Assembly (NCBI RefSeq): GCF_002803845.1
Contig: NZ_CP024985.1
Span: 2,542,001 to 2,606,000, forward strand
Length of the DNA: 64,000 nucleotides
From: Streptomyces lavendulae subsp. lavendulae
GTDB taxonomy: Bacteria; Actinomycetota; Actinomycetes; Streptomycetales; Streptomycetaceae
Direction: 5' to 3'
Below are positions 52,321 to 61,636 of the stretch, piece after piece. The position numbers and the translations under genes are program-made. The notes below the pieces were generated by a model, which saw only the letters and a program-made list of their open reading frames with translations, did no database searches and was not told the origin of the DNA. Position 1 is the first letter of the stretch. Each line of letters opens with the position of its first letter.

Positions 52321-54291
52321 CTACTTACCGTCGGCCTTGGCGGTCGCGTCGATCGCGGCCAGCGAGCGGCGGACCTGGTTGCGGTCCGTGGTGTACCAGA
52401 AGTCCGGCAGGGTGGCCCTCAGGAAGCTCCCGTAGCGGGCCGTGGCCAGCCGGGGGTCCAGCACCGCGACGACGCCCCGGTCCCCGGAGGCCCGGACGAG
52501 CCGGCCCGCTCCCTGGGCCATGAGCAGGGCGGCGTGGGTGGCCGCGACCGCCATGAAGCCGTTGCCCCCGTGCTCCTCGACCGACTTCTGGCGGGCGCTC
52601 ATCAGCGGGTCGTCGGGACGCGGGAACGGGATCCGGTCCATGATCACGAGCTGGCAGCTGGGTCCGGGGACGTCCACGCCCTGCCAGAGCGACAGCGTTC
52701 CGAACAGACAGGTCTTCGGGTCGGCGGCGAAGGCCTTGATGAGCTCGCCCAGCGTCTCCTCGCCCTGGAGCAGGATCGGGTTCTCCAGCCTGCCGCGCAG
52801 CTCCTCGGCGGCCGCCTTGGCCCCGCGCATGGAGGAGAAGAGACCCAGGGTGCGACCGCCGGCCGCCTCGATGAGCTCCGCCAGCTCGTCCATCATGTCC
52901 CCGCGGGTGCCTTCGCGGCCCGGGGTGGCGAGGTGCTTGGCGACGTAGAGGATGCCCTGCTTGGGGTAGTCGAACGGCGATCCGACGTCCAGGCCCCGCC
53001 AGACGGGTACCCCGTCCCCCTCGACGCCCTCCGGAGAGAGGCCCAGCGAGGCCGCCACCCCGTTGAAGTCGCCGCCCAGCTTGAGGGTGGCGGAGGTGAG
53101 GACCACCGAGCGGTCCTCGAACAGCTTCTCGCGCAGCAGCCCGGAGACCGAGAGCGGTGCGACCCGCAGGGTGGCGCCGAAGCGGTCGTGGCGCTCGTAC
53201 CAGACGACGTCGTACTCGGAGCCGTTCATGATCCGCTCCGCCACGGAGTGGACGTTCTCGACCGCGGCCAGTGCCTGCTTGCGGACGGCGTCCTCGTCGT
53301 GGACGGACTTGTCGCGGGTGGCGCCGATCGCCGAGATCACGTTGCGGGCGGAGTCCCGCAGGGACATCAGCGCGTAGCCGAGGTCCTCGGGAACCTCCTC
53401 CAGCCGGCCGGGCAGCGCGAGCTCCATGACCCGCTCGAAGCTCTCGGAGGCGGTCTGGAGGGAGTCCGCCGTCTTCTCGTCGACCAGCTTGGCGGCACGC
53501 TTCACTGCCCGGTTGACCTGACCAGGGGTGAGTTCGCCGGTGGCCACCCCCGTCACGCGGGAGACCAGCTCGTGGGCCTCGTCCACGATCAGCACCTCGT
53601 GCTGCGGCAGGACGGGGGCACCCTCGATGGCGTCGATCGCGAGCAGCGCGTGGTTGGTGACGACCACGTCGGCCAGCTTGGCCCGCTCGCGGGCCGCTTC
53701 CGCGAAGCATTCGGCGCCATACGCGCATTTCGTGGCGCCGAGGCACTCCCGGGAGGAGACGGAGATCTGGCTCCAGGCCTTGTCCGAGACGCCCGGCGTG
53801 AGGTCGTCGCGGTCGCCGGTCTCGGTCTCGTCCGCCCAGTCGCGCAGGCGCAGCAGGTCCTGGCCGAGCTTGCTGGTGGGGGTGGCCGCCTCGAACTGGT
53901 CGAAGAGGCCCTCCTCCTCGTCCTGCGGCGCCCCCTCGTGCAGGCGGTGCAGGCACAGGTAGTTCGACCGGCCTTTGAGCATGGCGAACTGCGGCCGCCG
54001 GCGCAGCTGCGGGTGGAGGGCCTCCACCGTACGCGGCAGGTCACGCTCGACGAGCTGGCGCTGCAGGGCCAGCGTCGCGGTGGCGACGACCACGCGCTCG
54101 CCGTGGGCGAGGGCCGGCACCAGGTAGCCGAGGGACTTGCCGGTGCCGGTGCCGGCCTGGATCAGCCGGTGGGAGTTGTCGTCGATCGCTTCGGCGACGG
54201 CTTCGGCCATGGCCACCTGGCCGGGCCGCTCCGTGCCGCCGACGGCGGAGACGGCGGCGTGCAGCAGGTCGGGGAGGGAGGGCTTCGTCAT
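52321..54291 (-). CDS. dinG: DinG-like ATP-dependent DNA helicase
   Basis: A 656-aa XPD/DinG-family superfamily 2 helicase. ATG 54291 (MTKPSLPDLLHAAVSAVGG) fits the family start although the ribosome site is weak; the open frame allows an ATG 14 codons upstream. Walker A is QAGTGTGKSLGY (K52), the DEAH box is LIVDEAHELVS, and four cysteines in RECLGATKCAYGAECF-type context suggest the 4Fe-4S cluster of this family. The C-terminal lobe has FGTLSLWQGVDVPG and GAGRLVRASGDRG. Members remove R-loops and G-quadruplexes. It sits next to lexA but no SOS box is evident upstream. Confidence 0.9.
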   Translation of the reverse strand: MTKPSLPDLLHAAVSAVGGTERPGQVAMAEAVAEAIDDNSHRLIQAGTGTGKSLGYLVPALAHGERVVVATATLALQRQLVERDLPRTVEALHPQLRRRPQFAMLKGRSNYLCLHRLHEGAPQDEEEGLFDQFEAATPTSKLGQDLLRLRDWADETETGDRDDLTPGVSDKAWSQISVSSRECLGATKCAYGAECFAEAARERAKLADVVVTNHALLAIDAIEGAPVLPQHEVLIVDEAHELVSRVTGVATGELTPGQVNRAVKRAAKLVDEKTADSLQTASESFERVMELALPGRLEEVPEDLGYALMSLRDSARNVISAIGATRDKSVHDEDAVRKQALAAVENVHSVAERIMNGSEYDVVWYERHDRFGATLRVAPLSVSGLLREKLFEDRSVVLTSATLKLGGDFNGVAASLGLSPEGVEGDGVPVWRGLDVGSPFDYPKQGILYVAKHLATPGREGTRGDMMDELAELIEAAGGRTLGLFSSMRGAKAAAEELRGRLENPILLQGEETLGELIKAFAADPKTCLFGTLSLWQGVDVPGPSCQLVIMDRIPFPRPDDPLMSARQKSVEEHGGNGFMAVAATHAALLMAQGAGRLVRASGDRGVVAVLDPRLATARYGSFLRATLPDFWYTTDRNQVRRSLAAIDATAKADGK

Positions 54292-54343
54292 AGCAGTGCC
54301 AACCCTACGGGGCACCACCGACAGCGGACGCATCGATCACCGA

Positions 54344-56200
54344 TCACGGGTGGTACAGGGGGTTGGCGACGGTGCCGTGGGTGACGGCGTGCGGGCGGTC
54401 GGGGCGGTCGCGGTAGCCGTCCTCGTGCAGGCGGTTCCGATTGAGGCAGAGCCGGTCGATCCGCTCGGTGAGCAGGTCGAACAGCTCGTAGCGGTCCTTG
54501 AGCTCCGGGAAGCGGGCTTGATGGCGCAGGATCTCCGCCCGTACGAGGGACCAGAAGTCGCTCTCGGGGAGGCCCAGGCGGTCCTCGCAGAGGGCGGAGA
54601 GGTAGCGGAAGACACCGACGAACAGTCCCGAGTGGATGAACTGCGTGAGGTAGCCGGGAGGCTCGGTGAGCAGGGCCGCCCTGACCTCGTCGGGCATGGA
54701 AGCGTGCTCCGGCAGCGGCTCGCTGCTGATGTTGATGTCGTCGACGAAGTCCTTCACCGCGAGGCGGACCGGTACGTCCTGCTCGTCGAAGATCACGACG
54801 GTGTTCTCGCCGTGCGGGGAGAACACGGTGCCGTAGCGGTAGAGGAAGTGCAGGAGCGGGGGCAGCAGGGCGGAGAAGAGGCGTTGCAGCCAGGCGGTGG
54901 GCGTGAGCCCGGACCGGGCGACGAGCTCGGCGGTGAAGGCGCGGCCGCGGGGGTCGACGTGGAGGAGGGAGGCGAGGGTACGGGCGTGTTCGCCGGGGGC
55001 GAGGTGGCCGGTCAGGGGCTCGCGCCAGATCGCTCCGAGGAGTTCCTTGTACTGGTACGGAACCTCGGGGAGCCGGTCGTAGACGGGGTGGCGGACGGTG
55101 ACGGAGGCGACCTCGCCGAGCAGGACGACCCCGCACTCGCGGCTCAGGAACGGGTCGGCGTCGCGGAGTGAGTGGATCCAGGCGGTGACGGCGGGGGCGG
55201 CGAGGGTGAGGTCGCTGGGCAGGCCGCGCCAGACCATGGTGTTGAAGACGGACAGCGGCAGTTTGACGCTGTGGCGGTCGGGGCGGGTCAGGTTGAGGAA
55301 CGTACGGATGGACTGCTGCGGGAGCCGTGTGTCGAGGTCGGCGGGGAGCGGAACCAGTGCGCCCGAGGCGAGGGCGGGGGCGAAGAGGGGGAGCACGATC
55401 TCGTCCCACTGCCAGGGGTGGACCGGGAGGTAGAGGTAGCCGCGGGGGTCGAGGCCCCGGTCGCGGAGGGCCGTGTCGAAGGCGGTTCGGGTGACGGGGT
55501 CGAGTTCGGCCGAGTACAGGCGTGCGGGGTCTTCGAGGCCGGCGGTGCCGCGGTACTCGGCGAGGGAGGTGTGGGCCGCCAGCCACGGCAGGCGCTGTCG
55601 GTTGCGGGCCTCGGGCGCCCAGGCCGCGGCGTCGGCGGCGGACCATCCGACGCGGCCCTTGTTCAGGACGAGCCAGGGGTGGCCGGTCTGGTGGCCTTCG
55701 AGCTCGGCGTAGTCCAGGTCGGCGAGGACGTCGGCGGTGAGCGCGTGGTGGTCGAGGCGCGCGTCGGCGGCGAGGGTGGCGCTGAGCTCGTGGACGAGGT
55801 GGCCGAGGGTGGGGCCGTCGAGGCGCAGGAGGGTGCGGGCCCGGACGAGGAAGTCGTACGGGTCCCCGTAGGCGAGCGGGGGCTGCGTGGAGGGGGGCGC
55901 CGGGGTGAGGGTGAGGGTGTCCGGTGTGACGTGCCAGCTTCCGTAGACGCGGCGGCGGGCGCGGAAGCCGAGGGCACTTCCGTCGTCCAGGGCCAGCGTC
56001 CAGGCGTCCCCGGCTGCGGCCGGGGCGGGGACGGGACTGACGATCTCCTCGTACGCGAACTCGCCGATCATCTTGGCGAGCAGGCGGCGGGCGGCGAAGT
56101 CCCAGGTCGGGCGGTTCAGTTCGGGTGGCGTGCAGGGGTGTTGCGGGGACGGGGGCACGGCGGGACCGGCGGAGTCTGGGGCTGCGGGGAAATTCGGCAC
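54344..56200 (-). CDS. NIS siderophore synthetase (IucA/IucC family), second of the operon
   Basis: A 618-aa IucA/IucC-type ligase that adenylates a carboxylate (citrate or succinate half) and joins it to an amine. GTG 56200 is preferred because CGAGGAG lies 5 nt upstream; the GTG at 56269 would add 23 residues without support. Motifs: EGHQTGHPWLVLNKGRVGWS (substrate/ATP), LYLPVHPWQW, VWRGLPSDLTLAAPAVT, SPHGENTVVIFDE and KDFVDDINISSEPLP. The C-terminal FhuF-like portion is present. It is the last gene of the operon after the acetyltransferase, separated by a 15-bp minisatellite. Substrate is not predictable from the sequence. Confidence 0.9.
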   Translation of the reverse strand: MPNFPAAPDSAGPAVPPSPQHPCTPPELNRPTWDFAARRLLAKMIGEFAYEEIVSPVPAPAAAGDAWTLALDDGSALGFRARRRVYGSWHVTPDTLTLTPAPPSTQPPLAYGDPYDFLVRARTLLRLDGPTLGHLVHELSATLAADARLDHHALTADVLADLDYAELEGHQTGHPWLVLNKGRVGWSAADAAAWAPEARNRQRLPWLAAHTSLAEYRGTAGLEDPARLYSAELDPVTRTAFDTALRDRGLDPRGYLYLPVHPWQWDEIVLPLFAPALASGALVPLPADLDTRLPQQSIRTFLNLTRPDRHSVKLPLSVFNTMVWRGLPSDLTLAAPAVTAWIHSLRDADPFLSRECGVVLLGEVASVTVRHPVYDRLPEVPYQYKELLGAIWREPLTGHLAPGEHARTLASLLHVDPRGRAFTAELVARSGLTPTAWLQRLFSALLPPLLHFLYRYGTVFSPHGENTVVIFDEQDVPVRLAVKDFVDDINISSEPLPEHASMPDEVRAALLTEPPGYLTQFIHSGLFVGVFRYLSALCEDRLGLPESDFWSLVRAEILRHQARFPELKDRYELFDLLTERIDRLCLNRNRLHEDGYRDRPDRPHAVTHGTVANPLYHP

Positions 56201-56281
56201 GGGACTCCTCGGGATCGGGAACTTTGCTGCGCGGCGCAGAGTTTTCGAAGGGAGAGGTGTTTGAACCACCCGGCGCAGCGG

Positions 56282-56445
56282 GGCGATCGGAAGGGGGACG
56301 GTCGGAGGAAGGACGGTCGGAGGGAGGACGGTCGGAGGGAGGACGGTCGGAGGGAGGACGGTCGGAGGGAGGACGGTCGGAGGGAGGGCTGTCGGAGGGA
56401 GGGCTGTCGGAAGGGGGACGGTCGCGGGGAGGACCGTCAGAGGAG
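56282..56445. repeat. 15-bp minisatellite, about eleven units
   Basis: Tandem copies of GACGGTCGGAGGGAG fill the gap between the acetyltransferase stop and the last synthetase. Five consecutive units (56312-56386) are identical; flanking ones differ by one to four bases, including two GGCTGTCGG forms. The outermost unit overlaps the acetyltransferase stop region (56437-56439). On the mRNA strand the array is C/U-rich. Confidence 0.95.
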
Positions 56446-57138
56446 ATTGCGCAGCGACCGCTCCCGGATCATCAGGGCGGCGCGCTTCTCAGGGAGCTCG
56501 ATCTCCGCGGAGTAGCGGAAGCCGGCGGTCAGGAAGGCTGATACGGAGGGGGTGTTGCGGATGTCCGGTTCGGCGATGACGCGTGCACAGCGGGGCCGGT
56601 GGTCGAAGACGAGACCGGCGACGGCGCGCAGCAGTGTGGCGCCCAGACCACGGCCGCGGTGGGCACGGTCTCCGATGAGCAGGTGGATACCGGTGTCGTG
56701 GGGGCGCGCCCGGTAGTGGTGGGAGAGGGGGTCGAGGTCGGCTCGATAGATCTCCCAGTAGCTCATCGGCGTGCCGTCGAGGAGGCCGAGGCAGGGGATG
56801 CTGCGGCCGGCCGCGTCGAGCTGCGCCCGCAGGTGGGCGGCTGTGACGGTGGCGGGTCCGGCGAGCTCCCAGTAGGCGGCCACCTCGGGGTCGTTCATCC
56901 AGCCCGTCAGGAGCTCCAGGTCGCGGTCCGGCCGGACGGGTTCGAGACGGAAGGCCCCGGCCGGGGTGGCTGCGGTGTCCCAGGCGGCGGGTGAGTCGAG
57001 GAGGTCGGCCTCGGCGAGCAGGGGCAGCAGTCGGGCGGAGAGCCGGAGTCCGGTGGGCCGGAATTCGGTGGGCCGGTAAAGGCTGGGGCCGGTGGTGGAT
57101 GAGGTGCCGGAGTGGGCGGTTGTGTCGGTGGAGGGCAT
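56437..57138 (-). CDS. GNAT acetyltransferase of siderophore type (IucB/RhbD-like)
   Basis: A 233-aa N-acyltransferase. ATG 57138 has GGAGAAGA upstream. After a 60-residue head (YRPTEFRPTGLRLSARLLPLL) comes the siderophore-type GNAT fold: LEPVRPDRDLELLTGWMNDPEVAAYWELAG, then CLGLLDGTPMSYWEIYRA, and the acetyl-CoA loop GDRAHRGRGLGATLLRAV. Such enzymes acetylate hydroxylamines or amines in hydroxamate and related siderophores. It lies 31 bp after the extended synthetase. A much longer open frame continues upstream in the same phase through the synthetase gene and is an artefact. Confidence 0.9.
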   Translation of the reverse strand: MPSTDTTAHSGTSSTTGPSLYRPTEFRPTGLRLSARLLPLLAEADLLDSPAAWDTAATPAGAFRLEPVRPDRDLELLTGWMNDPEVAAYWELAGPATVTAAHLRAQLDAAGRSIPCLGLLDGTPMSYWEIYRADLDPLSHHYRARPHDTGIHLLIGDRAHRGRGLGATLLRAVAGLVFDHRPRCARVIAEPDIRNTPSVSAFLTAGFRYSAEIELPEKRAALMIRERSLRNLL

Positions 57139-57169
57139 CGGGGCTCTTCTCCGTGTCGGTGGGAGCGCG

Positions 57170-60100
57170 TCAGTCGTGGAGGGGGTTGGTGATGGTGACG
57201 TAGACGGACTGCGTTTCGACGGGGCCCACGAGCTCGTCGAGGCCGCCCAGGCGGGTGAGCAGGTTCGCCTTGCAGCGGAGGGTGGGTGAGTCCAGCAGCT
57301 GCGCTGGGAGCGGACCGAGGCCTGCGGCCTTGCCGAGGAAGCGGCGGAAGGCGGCGAGGAGGACGCGCTCGTCGGCGAGCCGCTGGGATCCGAAGGCGCC
57401 GATGAGGCCGAACACGTTGTTGATGCCGAGGTAGTAGGCGAAGCGTTCGTCGGTGACGGCGTCACGGACGAAGGTGTCGCTGGCCCTGCCGATGCCGGGG
57501 AGTCGCTGTTCCAGTTCGGTGCGCCGGGATTCCCGGAAGTAGTAGCCCTGGTTGTCGCGGAAGCGGCCGCCGACGGGCCAGCCGGCCCGGTCGAGGAGCA
57601 CGAGGGTGTTCTGCTGATGTGCTTCGAGGGCGATGCCGGCGAGCGCGTCGAACGCGAGGACCGGCAGGACGACGTGGTCGAGGTAGCGCAGGAACCACTC
57701 GGCGGCCACGGCGGAGGTGGGGCGTCCGGTGGAGAGGGAGAGCCGGGAGACGGTGTCGGCGAGCCGGGAGCGCATCGTGGTCCTGCCGGGCCACGGGCGG
57801 AGGGCGGTGAGTGCGGCGACGCAGACGGCGTCGTCGTCGGAGTGGAAGGGGTTGTGGCGGAGCAGGGCGTCGAGTCCGGGGACGGGGGTGCCGTCCGGGG
57901 AGTCGACGGCGACCCAGGCGGGGTCGCGGACGATGTCGAAGCCGGGGTGGGCCGCCTGCCACTGCTCGGCGAGGCCGGTGCGCAGCAGCCGGTGCACCTC
58001 GACGCCGCGGTGGAGTTCCTTGCGGAGGTTCTCGCGGCGGGAGTTGGTGATGCGCAGGCCCAGGGAGAGCTTGAGCATCGCGGGGGCGCCGGGGCGGTGG
58101 ACCGTGCGGACGGAGGAGGTGGGGTACCAAGGGGCGCCGTGGGGGCCCAGGTCGGTGAGGAGTCCCGCGTCGCGCAGGGCGGTGACGGCGGGGCGCTGGA
58201 GGAGGTCGCGGGCCTGCCACGGGTGCAGGGGGAGCGCGGTGGTGCCGGCGGGCGTCGGGAGTCCTGGGGCGAGTCGGGCGAGGAGCTGGGAGGCGGAGAC
58301 GGGGCGGCCCCGTTCGGTCCAGGCGGAGTCGGTGGCGAGGACGGTGGGTGCGACCGCGATCCAGTGCAGGGGGAAGGAGCCGTGGAGTTCGGGTGAGTAG
58401 TGGCGTACTTCGGCTTCGGAGAGTCCTTCGCGGCTCTTCGGGTCTGGCTGGAGGGGGTGACCGAGGAGGAGGGACTGTTCTGCGCTGAGGAAGCGGTCCG
58501 CCGTGACGGGGGCGGGGGCCTCGGGGCGTTGGCGCCGGTCGGCGATGAACTCGGCGGTGCGGCGCACCGAGTCGGAGACCCGGCCGACGAGGTCGGCGCC
58601 TCCGCGGCCCGTGCCCTCGCGGGCGATGAGGGCGGCAAGGGTGACGGCGTCGAGGGCGGGGGCGTGGGTGGGGGCGCCTTCGAGGCGGGCGGGTGCGAAG
58701 CGGTGCCAGCCTGATGGGGACCAGTGGCGGACCGGGACGAGCAGGGCGGCGCCGGATGAGGGGAGGGGGATGCGGAGCAGGGTTCCGGCGGGCCCGTCGG
58801 GGCGGCCGATGCCGCTCTCGCGGACCCAGCACCGCAGCAGGTTCTCGACCGTGGCTGCCTCGGCCGCCACGGCCGGGTCGGGGTGGTCGAGCAGGTCGGG
58901 CAGCACGGCCGGTTCGGGGCCGACAGGTCCTGTACCGCCGGGCCGGGGACGCGGGGTGCCGTCCTTCTGCCGGGGCACGGTGCCCACCGGGGAGATCCCG
59001 GCGGGCTGCCGGACCGGGCTCGACTGTCCGGAAGGGGTTGCCGCCGCCGGGGCGGGTTCCTCCGGCAGGTCGGGGGCGAAGCCCGGCCCGGCGGCGATGA
59101 CCGGGCGGTGTGCCGGGTCGTCCGGCCCGTGCTGCGCCGGATGGCGACCAGGAGCGACGGCTTCCGGCCCCACCCCGGGCGCCGGACCGGCGGGGGTGGG
59201 CGTCTGAGGGCGGTGAGGAGGTTCGGGGTCCCGGGCGTGTGCCGGGGTCGAGTCCGGACCCGTCGAGGCGATCGGGGATCCGGAGGCGGGCTGGGCTGCC
59301 GGGACGCGGCCGGGGAGTTCGGGTCCCGGGGCTGAATGGGCCGCTGGACCGGTCGGGGCATGGGCGGTTGCCCGGTCCGTCGGGTGGTCCCCCGAAACAT
59401 GGCTGGGAGGCGCAGGCTCCGGGGCGGCGGCATCGGGCATGCGACGGGGAGCTTCGTACTCCCGGGGGTCACCGGCGGGCGGGGCGGGCTCCGGGAGTGA
59501 GCTGCGGCCCGGGCCCGCGGTGGCGGGCAGGGCAGGCGAGGCTTCGGAACCCGTCGGCGCACCGGCGAGAGAGGCGCCCGCAGGGGACGGGGCCGATCCG
59601 GGTGCCCGATCCGCGGGAGCGGCCTGGGCCGTCCCCTGCCCCGCCGCGGTGCGGTCCGGGAGCACCGAGTCCAGGGGGGACCCGGGTACGGGGGCGGTCA
59701 GGGGCCGGGCGGCGATCCGGTCCGTCGAGGCGGGGGCTGGGCCGGCTACGCAGTCGGTCGGGGTGGAGGTCGGAGTGGTCCTCCGGTCCACCGGGACGGG
59801 GGTCGGGGTGGCCATCGGGTCGGCCGGGGCGGAGACCCGGGCGACCATCCCGACCGTCGGGACGGAGACCCGTGCGGCCGTCCCGCCCGTCAGGACGGAG
59901 ACCGGAGTGGCCATCCCGTCGGTCAGGGCGGGGGTCGGGGTGGCCATCGGGTCGGTCGGGGTGGAGACCCGGGCGGCCATCCGGTCCGTCGGGACGGAGA
60001 CCGGAGTGGCCATCCCGTCCGTCGGAACGGAGACCGAGGTGGTCATCGGGTCGGTCGGGGTGGAGGCCGGGGTGGGCGTCCGGTCCTCCCGGGCGGAGGC

Positions 60101-60190
60101 CGGGGCGGCTGGGCGGTCCGGCGGGGTGGGCATCCGGTCCGGGTGGGCGGCTGGGCGGTCCGTCGGGGGGTGGGGGGTGGGGTCGGGCAT
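57170..60190 (-). CDS. NIS siderophore synthetase with ~430-residue repeat-rich N-terminal extension
   Basis: A 1006-aa IucA/IucC-type synthetase. The enzymatic part starts near residue 430 (LLDHPDPAVAAEAATVENLLRCWV in part) and has LLLGHPLQPDPKSREGLSEAE, LPLHPWQARDLL, SSVRTVHRPGAPAMLKLSLGLRITNSRREN and EAHQQNTLVLLD with FRDNQGYYF. The first 430 residues are Pro/Thr/Ala/Asp-rich; residues about 37-170 are about twelve 11-residue repeats of the type MATPVSVPTDG. The ATG at 60190 has AAGGA at good spacing and lies 21 bp after the aminotransferase stop, so the extension is in-frame and probably translated. No alternative start with a ribosome site was found near the enzyme domain. It may be a spacer, anchor or scaffold segment. 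Confidence 0.88.
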   Translation of the reverse strand: MPDPTPHPPTDRPAAHPDRMPTPPDRPAAPASAREDRTPTPASTPTDPMTTSVSVPTDGMATPVSVPTDRMAARVSTPTDPMATPTPALTDGMATPVSVLTGGTAARVSVPTVGMVARVSAPADPMATPTPVPVDRRTTPTSTPTDCVAGPAPASTDRIAARPLTAPVPGSPLDSVLPDRTAAGQGTAQAAPADRAPGSAPSPAGASLAGAPTGSEASPALPATAGPGRSSLPEPAPPAGDPREYEAPRRMPDAAAPEPAPPSHVSGDHPTDRATAHAPTGPAAHSAPGPELPGRVPAAQPASGSPIASTGPDSTPAHARDPEPPHRPQTPTPAGPAPGVGPEAVAPGRHPAQHGPDDPAHRPVIAAGPGFAPDLPEEPAPAAATPSGQSSPVRQPAGISPVGTVPRQKDGTPRPRPGGTGPVGPEPAVLPDLLDHPDPAVAAEAATVENLLRCWVRESGIGRPDGPAGTLLRIPLPSSGAALLVPVRHWSPSGWHRFAPARLEGAPTHAPALDAVTLAALIAREGTGRGGADLVGRVSDSVRRTAEFIADRRQRPEAPAPVTADRFLSAEQSLLLGHPLQPDPKSREGLSEAEVRHYSPELHGSFPLHWIAVAPTVLATDSAWTERGRPVSASQLLARLAPGLPTPAGTTALPLHPWQARDLLQRPAVTALRDAGLLTDLGPHGAPWYPTSSVRTVHRPGAPAMLKLSLGLRITNSRRENLRKELHRGVEVHRLLRTGLAEQWQAAHPGFDIVRDPAWVAVDSPDGTPVPGLDALLRHNPFHSDDDAVCVAALTALRPWPGRTTMRSRLADTVSRLSLSTGRPTSAVAAEWFLRYLDHVVLPVLAFDALAGIALEAHQQNTLVLLDRAGWPVGGRFRDNQGYYFRESRRTELEQRLPGIGRASDTFVRDAVTDERFAYYLGINNVFGLIGAFGSQRLADERVLLAAFRRFLGKAAGLGPLPAQLLDSPTLRCKANLLTRLGGLDELVGPVETQSVYVTITNPLHD

Positions 60191-60211
60191 CGGGGGTCCT
60201 TGGGGTGCGGG

Positions 60212-61636
60212 TCAGAGGGGCCGGCGGGCCGCGGCGGGGAGGGCGTCGGCCAGGCGGTCCAGGACGGCGGTGGCCTGCTCGTCGGTCAGGGTCAGCGGGG
60301 GCAGCAGGCGTACGACGCTGGAATCCCGGCCGCCGAGTTCGACGATCAGTCCGCGGTCCAGGCACTCCTGGCGGACGGCAGCGGCGAGGCCGGGGGCCGT
60401 GGCTCCCGTGTCGGGGTCGACGAGTTCGAGGCCGATCATCAGGCCGCGACCGCGGACGTCCCCGACGCAGGGCTCGTCGGCCGCCAGCCCGCGCAGGGCC
60501 GTGAGCATCCGCCCGCCGAGGACGGCGGCACGCTCGGCGAGGCCGTTGCGGCGGACGTAGGCGAGGGTGGCGGTGCCCGCCGCCATGGCGAGCTGGTTCC
60601 CGCGGAACGTTCCGGCGTGGGCTCCGGGCGTCCAGACGTCCAGTTCCGCGCGGTAGACGATCACGGCGAGCGGCAGGCTGCCCCCGATCGCCTTGGACAG
60701 CACCATCACGTCGGGCACCACGCCCGCGTGATCGACGCCCCAGAAGGCGCCGGTGCGGCCGACGCCGGTCTGCACCTCGTCGGCGATCAGCGGGATGCCC
60801 CGGGCGGCGGTGATCTCCCGCATCCTGCGCAGCCAGCCGTCCGGAGCCGGATGGACACCGCCTTCGCCCTGGACGGGCTCGACGATCATGCCGCTGGGCA
60901 GGGGCACCCCGCTCTTGGGGTCGTCCAGCAGGCTCTCGGTCCAACGGGCGGCGATCCGGGCGCCCTCGGGGCCGCCGACCCCGAACGGGCAGCGGTGGTC
61001 CTGCGGGTACGGGAGCCGGGTCACCCGTACGTCGGTGGCGCCGCCCGAGGCGTCCATGGCGCCGGAGGTCATGCCGTGGTAGGCCCCGGTGAAGGCCAGC
61101 AGCCCGGTGCGGCCGGTGGCGGCGCGGACCAGTTTCAGCGCGGCCTCGACGGCGTCCGTCCCCGCCGGGCCGCAGAACTGGACGCGGGCATCGGCGGCCA
61201 GCCCCGTCGGCAGGTTCGCGAACAGCTCGGTGGTGAAGGCGTCCTTGACCGGGGTCGCCATGTCGAGCACGTGCAGCGGAGCCCCGGAGTCGAGGACCCC
61301 GCGGATGGCTTCGAGGACGACGGGGTGGTTGTGCCCGAGGGCGAGGGTGCCCGCGCCTGAGAGGCAGTCGAGGTAGCGCCGCCCGTCGGCGCCCTCGATC
61401 GTCAGCCCCCGGGCACGTACGGGGACGATGGGCAGCGAGCGGGCGTAGGTACGGGCGGCGGACTCCCGCAGCGCCTGCCTGCGCAGGATGCCCTCGGCGG
61501 CGGCCCCGCGGCCCCCCTGTGCCGGGACCATTGGCGGTTCCGGCGGCGGTACCTGCGGCGAGGTCTGTGAAGAGGTGCGTGCGGAGGTCGGCGGCGGGGT
61601 CTGCGCCGCGGCTGCGGTCGGCTCGGTCAAGGCCAC
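60212..61636 (-). CDS. Diaminobutyrate-2-oxoglutarate aminotransferase (class III, siderophore type)
   Basis: A 474-aa PLP enzyme making L-2,4-diaminobutyrate from aspartate semialdehyde. GTG 61636 is chosen because GGGAGGA lies about nine bases upstream; ATG 61687 is an alternative without a ribosome site. The first 60 residues are Thr/Pro/Ala-rich. Landmarks are YLDCLSGAGTLALGHNHP, FTGAYHGMTSGAM, LIADEVQTGVGRTG and the PLP lysine in VMVLSKAIGGSLP. As in rhizobactin- and aerobactin-like operons it would supply the diamine for the downstream synthetases. It is the first gene of the four-gene operon. Confidence 0.88.
   Translation of the reverse strand: MALTEPTAAAAQTPPPTSARTSSQTSPQVPPPEPPMVPAQGGRGAAAEGILRRQALRESAARTYARSLPIVPVRARGLTIEGADGRRYLDCLSGAGTLALGHNHPVVLEAIRGVLDSGAPLHVLDMATPVKDAFTTELFANLPTGLAADARVQFCGPAGTDAVEAALKLVRAATGRTGLLAFTGAYHGMTSGAMDASGGATDVRVTRLPYPQDHRCPFGVGGPEGARIAARWTESLLDDPKSGVPLPSGMIVEPVQGEGGVHPAPDGWLRRMREITAARGIPLIADEVQTGVGRTGAFWGVDHAGVVPDVMVLSKAIGGSLPLAVIVYRAELDVWTPGAHAGTFRGNQLAMAAGTATLAYVRRNGLAERAAVLGGRMLTALRGLAADEPCVGDVRGRGLMIGLELVDPDTGATAPGLAAAVRQECLDRGLIVELGGRDSSVVRLLPPLTLTDEQATAVLDRLADALPAAARRPL

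Noticed and set aside
56282..56445. A possible CRISPR array
   Set aside because: The units are contiguous 15-bp tandem repeats with no unique spacers, and no cas gene is present.
56437..59562. A 1041-codon frame that would fuse the acetyltransferase to sequence over the synthetase gene
   Set aside because: Only the last 233 residues are acetyltransferase; the rest is a Pro/Ser/Thr-rich out-of-phase reading of the synthetase. The ATG at 57138 with a ribosome site is the real start.
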